This document shows, one piece after another, positions 56,601 to 64,000 of a DNA stretch of 64,000 nt. A program made the translations under genes and the position numbers. Location: positions 62,001-126,000 of the forward strand of contig JAPDOI010000186.1 in assembly GCA_029168955.1 (NCBI GenBank), given 5' to 3'. Under the pieces are notes generated by a model that was not told the DNA's origin, searched no databases, and worked only from the letters and a program-made list of their open reading frames with translations. This DNA is from Aplectana chamaeleonis. Taxonomy: Eukaryota > Nematoda > Chromadorea > Rhabditida > Cosmocercidae. Within the stretch, counting starts at the first letter, position 1; every line of letters starts with the position of its first letter.

Positions 56601-58179
56601 ATGATAACCATATCAGATACTGGAGAGGTCTGATTTGGCCACGATAGGCTTTCTAATCGGATACCTAGTCGAGTTGAGAGAGACATTTTTCAGCAGCACG
56701 TGCTGTTCCGAGGAGAACGTAGTCTATCTGAAGTGGCTAAGTGACGCAGGGAGTCAGAACTCTTGCCGCAACCCGTTTCCACGCGGCAGCACGTCGTCCA
56801 CCATGGAGCAGAGAGGGAAAGAGAGGGAGCTTACCAAGCTCTCGGCCGCGGAGAAAACCCCTTCAGCGGTCGAAAATCGTCTAGAATGTGGTTTGTGATC
56901 ACTTTCCAGAGGCGACCCCGATAGGCGACTGCGCTGTCTATGAGGTGTGGCCCTTTATATAAATGTTTTGCGGCTGATCAGTTGTGAAACGGTCGAACAA
57001 CGAGCTCAATCGAGAGCATCGTGGCTCGTTTATAGTTCAAACTAGCTTCGTAGTCGAATTGAAAGCGTATCGTGGTCGAGTGGAACGCCTACATGTTGCG
57101 GCACGTGCTTCTCATTTCGAAGACAATTAGGCCACGTGAAGCGCGAAAGGTACGGGCAGTATCGTCGTCCACAGCATTCTGTAGTCGAATGGAGGGCCCA
57201 TCGTGGCCAAATCGTAACCCGCCGTTGTCTTTGAGCATTAACCCCGTGAGATCCTCGGATAAGACACATGCGCCAGCTATCAAGTGTTGTGTGCCAGCGC
57301 TTTAGCGTCGGCGCTCAATGCTTTAGCAATTTAAAGCTTACCGCTGGCCGTTAGCTATGGACGGAGCCTTAGTCCAAAAAACTCTGTATAAGCAAATTCA
57401 GCTCTGTGGATGCTGACTCCTAACAATCAGTGCTTGGATGACGTACGCAGCATTATTCACAACTTTAGAGTAGTGTGTGCATGCTCGGAAAACTGCTGCA
57501 CAATATTTCTCTAGCTGACTGTTACACCGGGACCATACTTCCGCCGCGGGGATGCGTGAAAAAACGATACCGATCAAGCGTGTCTGTATTGAGCTTTGAA
57601 GGGAGTCGATCGTTTTCACAAGAACAAAGGAAGTTGGCGGAGTTGAATGGAATAAGACAACGATCCGAGAATGGTTGAAACCTCCGTTTTTACCCACATT
57701 GCCGATTTTTTCAGTTAGAGTGCAAATCGCCACGATTTTTATCACTACTTGTGAAGAGCGGTACCTATCTCATGGCGGCGACATGCATATTTGTTCAATG
57801 TTCCCGAAAATTTGTTATAAACGAAGACTCAATCGATCTCGGATTGAAATATCATCTTCATCCCCCTCAAAAGAATGCTGTTCTGCCCATCGGAACAAAC
57901 GATTCCCTCAATAGAGAAACTACGCCACGATTGGTCGATATTGATTTTTCTTTCACATCCGTTACGGTAGTATGGTTTTGGTCTAAAATGACGCGGACGC
58001 ACTCGGCCTTAGATGACACGGACGCAGCCGAGTGAGCCCCCTTCCGCGGCTAAGGGTGTTTGACGTCCACGGTTTTCATATATCCAACGCCAAGCACTAA
58101 TTGACCAGAGGATTCCTTTTCACTTAGTGCTGAATTTTGCGAACTTGTGGGTCCGAGCAGCTCTATAGTGTTATTTCAG
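56601..58179. other. Last gene 2 intron, no strong feature
   Basis: 56980-57270 has degenerate GTAGTCGAATTGAAAGCG/ATCGTGG words; 57350-57370 carries a GGACGGAGCC end. No exon supported. Confidence 0.35.
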
Positions 58180-58335
58180 CGACTGAGGGCAAGGCGGCCA
58201 CCACCAGCGTACAATGCGAACGCAAGTCCGGCCTTCGCAGCTCCTGACTCCCAATATTTTTCGCCAGCTGTTCAGGGTCTGTTTTGTAACGCTTGGTTTA
58301 CTGAAAAAAAAAACAAAAAAAGTCGTGCATTTTAG
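58180..58335 (+). CDS. Gene 2, cytoplasmic tail exon with stop
   Basis: A GTTATTTCAG acceptor in phase 0, as required by the donor at 55577. It reads RLRARRPPPAYNANASP, AFAAPDSQYFSPAVQG and a Lys-rich end to TAG, 51 residues. With the preceding RRRN it forms a strongly basic juxtamembrane segment followed by a proline-rich PPPAY motif, which resembles WW-domain ligands of the PPxY type. The reading through a poly-A tract near the end is less sure. No AATAAA close by. Confidence 0.65.
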   Translation, partial: RLRARRPPPAYNANASPAFAAPDSQYFSPAVQGLFCNAWFTEKKNKKSRAF

Positions 58336-58472
58336 CAACGGATCAGCCTCCCACGCCCGGATCGAGTGTCAGACTAAGTAGGGCGCCGGCATGATATAAG
58401 GTAATCACTTTCCAAACAAGCTTTCACAAATTTTATCCCTATCTAATACGAGCATTGCAATTTGATATGAAT

Positions 58473-58905
58473 TCATGCATGTACACACCTTTCCTTTGAT
58501 ATCCATTCTTCTCTGGAATTAGCAACAGTCATCCAGTGCGGTGAACCTTTTTGTTTGAATAATTTGCTAATCCCAACGCGTCGCTGGTTGGCTAAGTGCT
58601 CTTTTGACATCTCGAGGGAACCAGTAAGCGATACTGGTACCCCACCTGTCATCCGTTCTGCCACGACATGTCCCACCCATTTGTACTTGGCTGATTCGAT
58701 GTGGATTAACGGGTCGCGGAGTCCGGACATTTTGCGGAGATTCCTCACTGCTCAGATATCGCTGCCTCTGAATCCTTCGACTTGTACTCGGAAGACATCT
58801 TTCCAGCGCCCTGTGCGTAGGCTTCATAGCAACACTAACCCCTTTGTTGTGAGCCCACGTCTTGCAGCTATAGCACAAAGCCGGAAGCACGGTAGAGTCG
58901 AATAG
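58473..58905 (-). mobile_element. RTE-type reverse transcriptase C-terminal remnant
   Basis: Minus-strand frames give LPALCYSCKTWAHNKGV, AKYKWVGHVVAERMTG, then WFPRDVKRALSQPATRWD and GSPHWMTVANSREEWISKE. This is the RTE C-terminal signature (KWVGHV, PRDVKR, HWMTVA-SR-EW). Frame changes mark it as inactive. It starts about 140 bp after the gene 2 stop, on the opposite strand. Confidence 0.85.
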
Positions 58906-59012
58906 GTGAGCCTGCAGCTTGACATGGCGTATCGCAACTGATTAGATAAATTTCGGAAATTTCAACAAAAAGGGCATTATGGAAAAATTGAGCAATTCCT
59001 GAGTCTCATAAT

Positions 59013-59268
59013 CGTTCCCAATGGTTACACAACACGGGTTGAGGCTGCAAAACTATCATTACAAATTCAAACGTCTCAAAAGTTTCGTCCGATCGTAATT
59101 TCTGGCCCTTTCCGGGCAGATAAGGTCTGAAGAAGGCTCCAAGAGCCGAAAGTTAACCTGACAGGAAGTCTAGAATTTTCGGAAGTCCATTTTGAAAAAT
59201 TTTTGAGACGTTTGAAACTTTAGTGAAAAGTTTGCAGCCTCAACCTGTGTTGTGTAACCATTGTGAAA
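59013..59268. mobile_element. Fold-back element with a retroelement-like centre
   Basis: CAATGGTTACACAACACGGG, TTGAGGCTGCAAA and CAAACGTCTCAAAA form 75-bp arms. Between them is GAAGAAGGCTCCAAGAGCCG then AAAG, comparable with the motif at 25600-25645. Confidence 0.65.
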
Positions 59269-60290
59269 AAGGGTAATATGATTTCAAAACTCCAGCGAAA
59301 TGTCATGAAGAAAAATTGTAAGTAAGACGGAGGGAGAGAAGCTTAGATAACATTTGTCATGCCTAGATTGTAGTAGCAGGAATCCCATTAAATGGAGTTT
59401 GGGCCCGAAGCATCAGTTTTAAAACGCAGCCTTACCCTTGACCATTTTTAATTTGTGGCTTGTCAACTTAACTTCTTCAAAAAGTGAACAGAGCATAGAA
59501 AAAGTCGGAAAGTGATTATATGCCACCAAAAAAATTGTCAGAAATCTGCCACAGCCAAAGGACGTAGGAGAATACTTTGTATCAAAAGATAAAGTGTTCC
59601 TGTGGCAATCGTTCAGAACAGTAACACAACATAACGGAACGAAACTGAATAAATACCAGGATTAAGAAAAACGAACACACCATAGACATGTGAGAGAAAA
59701 CCGTGGCAAGCTGGGCGCGAAATCGATAACAGGGAGCAGACGTTCACTTTCGAAACGCTAGCTGCACCCGCCCGTAATATGTTTAAAGCTCACCCGAGCA
59801 ACGGTCGAAGCATTATCGGGAGCTGTGCACGCCGAGATAACACGTCGGAAACATGTGGAGGGTATTTAATGCTGTTTGTATGGTGTTTCGAAAATTCTGA
59901 GAAGAAGTTATGGCTCGCTCAGACAACACATTTCTTGAGTTTGAAAAAGCGGAGCAGAAATATATGTAACCGAAAATAATAAGTTTATTGAAAAAGACTG
60001 ACTATACGGTACATCAAATTGGAAAGTACTCACACATTTTAAAATTCTCTTGAAAGAACAGTACCCGAATTACATATGCATATTGGGCTTTTTCGTTAAT
60101 CTCCACTATTTCAGGACGCTTCTGGATGTCGGCCAGCACCATAGACTCTTGTTGACCATTATTTAACTTCTTCAGTACTACCTAATTCTCTACAGCGAAA
60201 TTAATAAATGTTTTGCTCTAGTTAATATTGAATTGTTCCACAATTTTTCCGATTGCAAGAAGATACGAGAAAAGGTGCCTTCGCATCAGA
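59269..60290. other. No recognised feature
   Basis: AT-rich intergenic DNA. Confidence 0.4.
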
Positions 60291-60294
60291 GGGA

Positions 60295-60450
60295 CGGGGG
60301 AACTTGACCATTGCACATGGACACGCTCATTTTTTCGTGTTGCCGCCCAACTATAACACCAGCCAGGGGTTTTCCTCATTCTAAAATCGGGAGTTGTTGC
60401 GGATCGGAAAAATGAGCATGGACAATGGCGGTAACCAAGTGCGACCCCCT
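60295..60450. repeat. Small inverted repeat
   Basis: GACCATTGCACATGGACACG then CTCATTTTTTCG pairs with CGGAAAAATGAGCATGGAC then AATGGCGG. Arms about 40 bp. Confidence 0.5.
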
Positions 60451-60775
60451 GCGATAGCAGCCGACGAAAATATTGCAGTTTCAAAAACTTAACTGAAAGA
60501 ATCTTTATCACAGAGCCTTTATTCTTACTCACTGACTGTTGACCTACATATTATATAATGCCGCGGACGCTCACGCTCTCGAGGGGTAGTACGTCGGCAC
60601 AGCAACCAGCGAACCCGCGGTCAATGATATTTGCAGCCTACTTGCAGCACCTGCTGTTGCAATTCAGCCTATTCGAGCAGCTCCTTCGCCTTGTGTGTTG
60701 ACGATCCCTCTGTTGTGAAATTCGAAGTCATCTTCGGCTCTGCTGATACCCGTAAGCGCGGCAGTTTCTTGACTA

Positions 60776-60893
60776 CGAGCGGTCGGTTGGAGATCAATGT
60801 GCATCAGTCTCATTGCCATTCGACCGCTCTCGCTCAACCGATGGCGAGTGTGGAGCTTTGAGTTTCGTGGATATTGATCTTTAACCGACCGCT
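60776..60893. mobile_element. Relative of the TA-flanked MITE at 9300
   Basis: GAGCGGTCGGTTGGAGATCA then ATGTGCAT and, inverted, AGCGGTCGGTTAAAGATCA. The inner CGCTCTCGCTCAACCGATGG also matches 9390-9410. The outer ends are lost. Confidence 0.6.
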
Positions 60894-61236
60894 TCTTCTT
60901 CGTCCGTAGATGTATTAACGTTCGCAAACTAGACTATACAGTCGGCATGGATCCTTTCAAACTTTTCGCTGTTATAAGTTCGATACCAAGGTGTCTATGA
61001 ACCACCAACCAATAAGGTATCAAAATTGATTCCGTTAACCAATCCGCGGCCACATTCGCAGTCTCTTGGTTTCCTATATGTTTGATATAAATAAAAACAG
61101 GAGGCTGCTATGAACAGTCAATGAATACAACTGTCTAATATGAACCGCCAAGTAAAAACGTGTTTCCGTGTTCACCACCGGTCCACTTGATTTTTATCCA
61201 GTAAATGTCTAGCGTCTTAGGCGGCAATAGTTTTGA

Positions 61237-61662
61237 ATGCTTTTTGTTCGCTCAGTTATTTACGCCTTAATCGTCTCATTGTCTGAGGCTCACTCAAAAA
61301 CAGTTCTGGAAACAGACCTCACTCACTACACAACACCCCTCCACAAAAGAGATACGCTTTCCGCAAATACACTCATCGCCCCACATTGCACGGAAACGCT
61401 CCCAAGATCGACCACCGTAGAGCACACCCAACAATCTTCTCCTCCGGAAATCGGCCAGAATACCTCTCTAACAATGCCTAATCGGAATTTCAGGTCATTT
61501 CGTGCCCATCTCGATAGTCGCCAACTTCCATTTCTACGTGCCCCCACCCCACTGCCGCAGCTCACCCCCGCTCCGCCACGTGATGGTGGACCCACGAAAA
61601 AAATGGAACTCCCCACCACTGAAATCGCATCTACAACATCTATGTCATCTGTTTTTAATTGA
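61237..61662 (+). CDS. Possible secreted Thr/Pro-rich protein, 141 aa
   Basis: From ATG at 61237 the frame begins MLFVRSVIYALIVSLSEA, a likely signal peptide, followed by a region rich in Thr, Ser and Pro (…HTQQSSPPE…, …PTPLPQLTPAPPRDGG…) that could be O-glycosylated, and ends SMSSVFN. No introns needed. Upstream CAGs lack a good polypyrimidine tract and the minus strand is also open across part of it, so this may be chance. Confidence 0.3.
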   Translation: MLFVRSVIYALIVSLSEAHSKTVLETDLTHYTTPLHKRDTLSANTLIAPHCTETLPRSTTVEHTQQSSPPEIGQNTSLTMPNRNFRSFRAHLDSRQLPFLRAPTPLPQLTPAPPRDGGPTKKMELPTTEIASTTSMSSVFN

Positions 61663-62037
61663 ACACATCAGTCGTAGCTTGTTTTACGCAGGTAAATACA
61701 AGAAAATGAAAAAAAACAGGATGAAAATACGGTTTTTCTTGGATAAGGACTGGCTTTTTGCATAAAACTTTATATTTCTATATACCGTTAGAACCCTCTT
61801 GTTAAGAAAAATCCAAAAATGTCTTCAAAATTGATTTTGGGTCACACTGAAGCATGTTATGAAGAAGCAGCGCTTTAGGCGCACTAGAAACGCCGCAAAA
61901 CGCCGATTTTGCAGAAAATACTGTATACAGTGAAACGCACTGTACTACTATCTTACCTTTCCATTATACGTAAAGTATTGATTGCTTGAACATGAGAATA
62001 ATTGATGGGGAAGCCTCAATTCATACGATTGGAAGGT

Positions 62038-62051
62038 GTGATGCTTATCAC
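62038..62051. promoter_or_regulatory. Palindromic GATA site upstream of duplicated exon, copy 2
   Basis: Identical 14-mer GTGATGCTTATCAC as at 9636. The 60 bases after it (CAAACCTTTCAGAATAG, GACATGAACTC, AGAGGTCAGCCGCTC) are also conserved. Confidence 0.4.
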
Positions 62052-62157
62052 AAACCTTTCAGAATAGGTCCTCATTTCAAGGACATGAACTCTAGAGGTC
62101 AGCCGCTCCTACTTCTCAACTAGACTCCACCGCTTAAAACCATTTAACTCAATTTCA

Positions 62158-62295
62158 GTCGAACATTTTTTCGGGTACCTCGTTCTGATTGCGATATTCT
62201 CGTCATCGTACTCTTTACGATGTTGGGTTGATGAAGATGGAAAAGCCGTGATGAAGGAAACTCGTCCTTTCGAAAGACGCTTTGAATTCCTTCCA
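62158..62295 (+). pseudogene. Secreted-protein 5' exon, copy 2 (start codon missing)
   Basis: The frame reads FFGYLVLIAIFSSSYS, then LRCWVDEDGKAVMKETR and PFERRFEFLP before a good donor GTAAGA at 62296. It aligns with the signal peptide and LRC(L/W)VD motif of 9713-9830. No in-frame ATG precedes it: the ATG at 62085 leads to a stop after RGQPLLLLN. It is either a decayed copy or has its start in an unseen exon joined at AATTTCAG (62151-62158). The donor is better kept here than in copy 1. Confidence 0.45.
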
Positions 62296-62679
62296 GTAAG
62301 AAATCTAGGATTTTACACTTGCTTTCTCAACCCAAGTATTCATTAGCACGGCCCCTATGACATATCACTCTCTCTCTTCTTTCGCACCGCCTTCGATAGC
62401 GCATGTATCAAACTCAAAGAGACGTCAGCGTCTCATCTTCCGTTCACTAAATCAACCTTCCTGCGGTATTGCTGTACGGCATGTGGATTGAATCCACACC
62501 GCGGGTGTGGCTAAGGAGCAGTTCGGCTAGCACACGCGACGGAAAAACGCTGTGCGCGCTCATCGTCCTTGGAGCGCATTAACCGAGGGCCCTCAAAAAA
62601 GTCATGGCTGTCCCAATCTAGCCGTCAGCCCTTTTCAGTTTTTTGCATTTTATTCATGGCTTTTTTGTTTACAATGTCC

Positions 62680-62688
62680 TTTTTCAGA
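62680..62688 (+). promoter_or_regulatory. Trans-splice-like acceptor before a small ORF
   Basis: TCCTTTTTCAG ends at 62688, 27 bases before the ATG at 62716. No upstream exon is needed, so spliced-leader addition is the simplest reading. Confidence 0.35.
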
Positions 62689-62715
62689 CGCACTGAATCT
62701 GATACCTTCCTTTCA

Positions 62716-62838
62716 ATGAAATTCGTACTTTTTATACAAGTTTTTTTGGAGTTCTTTGTGTTTGCTTCTTGGAGCGGAGTGGGAGATGATGATATTGAAT
62801 CCGACGCTGACCCTACGTCTGACACAACAACGACATGA
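62716..62838 (+). CDS. Small acidic secreted peptide, 40 aa
   Basis: MKFVLFIQVFLEFFVFASWS is a strong signal peptide. The remaining 20 residues are Asp- and Thr-rich (DDDIESDADPTSDTTTT) and end at TGA. The frame is also open upstream, giving an 89-residue version that starts with a second hydrophobic stretch, but the MKF start directly after a TTTTTCAG acceptor is more natural. Family unknown. The left arm of the large palindrome begins 17 bases after the stop. Confidence 0.45.
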   Translation: MKFVLFIQVFLEFFVFASWSGVGDDDIESDADPTSDTTTT

Positions 62839-62854
62839 ACAAAATGCAAAAAAC

Positions 62855-63663
62855 GATTTCTGAAAGTTGGGCTCCGCAGAAAAGGTCAAGGATTTGGCAT
62901 TGCTCTAAAATGTAGTGAAATTGTTTCATTAGATTTGGCTATCGAACAGATTTTCTAAATGTAGTGAAATAGTTGAATCGATTTGGCCGTTGTTGGTATA
63001 TGAAGATAACATAATCATTAAATGTAGTGAAATTGTTGCAAACGGATTTGGCAGGAGCTCTATGAATTATCACGGTCAAATCACGCGTCAGAAGGTCCTC
63101 TGGCGAGCGAATGAAGACAAAAAGAAAAAATAATAAACCTCAGTCAACAATGCTGAACGAAACGTGGCCTTATGGGCTAGAAATAAGGTTCTCGAATGTT
63201 ATTCTGCCTTTTCAGTGTAGCTCCCACTTAGGTACTAGACCTTCCCTCTTCCCTCACTGATTAGATAAAAATCACGAAAACGAAATGTAACACAATTTAT
63301 TAGCTACTGACGCTATGTCTTCGTGTCCTCAACGCTTTCACGAGTCACATTGTATGGAAACGTTTTTGCTGCTAGACTTATTCTTGTTCTCATTTGGTTC
63401 AATATGCGCTCCAAGAAAAACCCCTTCTGACGCGTGATTTGACTGTGAAAATTCATAGAGCTCCTGCCAAATCCGTTTGCAACAATTTCACTACATTTAA
63501 TGATTATGTTATCTTCATATACCAACAACGGCCAAATCGATTCAACTATTTCACTACATTTAGAAAATCTGTTCGATAGCCAAATCTAATGAAACAATTT
63601 CACTACATTTTAGAGCAATGCCAAATCCTTCTCCTTTTCTGCGGAGCCCAACTTTCAGAAATT
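62855..63663. mobile_element. Near-perfect palindrome with CCAAATC/ATTTCACT modules
   Basis: Arms 62855-63095 and 63423-63663 are 241 bp each and differ at about four positions by hand alignment; the spacer is 327 bp. In the right arm GCCAAATC stands at 63466, 63531, 63579 and 63620, and the first three are each followed by AATTTCACTACATTT or ATTTCACTACATTTA. Spacings are 65, 48 and 41 bp. The module is shared with 6003-6715. No obvious target duplication. Confidence 0.85.
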
Positions 63664-63912
63664 TCACAACTTTTTCAAGGGTTTCCTTCTAAAACATCGT
63701 CAATCTCTAAAAAGTCAAGTTGTTGTTTTTTTCGAAAACATAGTGGTAGAAATGAGGAGACAACCGCTCCGTTGCTAAGACTGCAAGATAATTGTTGCAA
63801 CGCGGCTTCCTACAAATAGATGCAAGGCATATACTTTTTGAATTTAAAAGTCGAAAAATGAAGAAATGAGCTTCAAAATGACTCAATTGTACAGGTTCTA
63901 GGCACTATTCTA
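63664..63912. other. No recognised feature
   Basis: AT-rich; a 76-codon frame (63589-63819) overlaps the palindrome arm and is not supported. Confidence 0.35.
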
Positions 63913-64000
63913 GACGGGGGGGGCACGCACCATTCAAGACAGAAGTGAAATGAACGGCTAATTGGTGAGGCTACCAGTCGAAGTATTTCCGCAGAGCTCT
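63913..64000 (+). mobile_element. G-tract MITE, left end at window edge
   Basis: CTAGACGGGGGGGGCACGC, ATTCAAGACAGAAGTGAAATG and CGAAGTATTTCCGCAGAG follow 36236 and 35519. Cut by the window end. Confidence 0.6.

Noticed and set aside
63466..63627. piRNA (Ruby-type) promoter array
   Set aside because: The repeated motif is ATTTCACTACATTTA, not CTGTTTCA, so the match is not good enough to call.

Overview
The window reads as nuclear DNA of a nematode, most likely a parasitic strongylid (hookworm-like). This rests on inference from nematode-style TTTCAG acceptors with GTAAG/GTGAG/GTATG donors, remnants of RTE-type and CR1/jockey-type retrotransposons of the kind common in such genomes, and a very high density of short inverted-repeat elements. 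No operons, tRNA or rRNA genes, CRISPR arrays or bacterial features were recognised. Most long open frames are artefacts of microsatellites or of a 42-bp minisatellite, and real coding sequence is a small fraction of the window.

Two multi-exon genes can be assembled by hand on the + strand from splice sites and matching intron phases. Gene 1 (about 10.9-24.9 kb, 5' end not found) has exons at 10898-10999, 20829-21010 and 24690-24924. It encodes an extracellular part, one membrane helix and a short tail. Gene 2 (about 37.3-58.3 kb, 5' end not found) has seven exons: 37299-37421, 42299-42427, 44833-44987, 46231-46257, 50808-50840, 55489-55576 and 58180-58335. Together they give 236 residues: a Cys-containing, N-glycosylation-sequon-bearing ectodomain, one transmembrane helix, a stop-transfer RRR and a basic/proline-rich tail. 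Every junction keeps the frame. The two genes share exon layout, phases and a short K-C-[LF]-x-x-S-[FI] motif before the membrane, so they may be diverged tandem paralogues. I do not recognise the family. Their introns, up to about 10 kb, hold nearly all the repeats.

Small secreted-protein candidates lie at the two ends: a signal-peptide exon at 9683-9943 with a related, broken copy at 62038-62295 (both carry the same palindromic GATA site upstream), a 141-residue Thr/Pro-rich ORF at 61237-61662, and a 40-residue acidic peptide at 62716-62838 behind a strong trans-splice-like acceptor.

Repeats by region: 0.6-1.2 kb truncated 770-bp MITE; 4.8 kb (TA)n; 5-6.7 kb fold-back elements; 7-9.2 kb 42-bp minisatellite; 11.4-12.6 kb nested elements; 13 kb (GT)n; 15.2-16.7 kb two long-inverted-repeat elements; 17-20.7 kb satellite relatives and an RTE 3' end; 23-24.3, 27.6-28.4 and 34.3-35.1 kb PIF/Harbinger-like MITEs (3-bp TAA/TTA duplications where visible); 26.3-29.3 kb retrotransposon remnants; 39-48 kb TTAA-flanked piggyBac-like MITEs; 51-53.4 kb a decayed minisatellite and fold-backs; 62.9-63.7 kb a nearly perfect palindrome built from a CCAAATC/ATTTCACT module also found at 6.0-6.7 kb. 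All alignments were made by eye.
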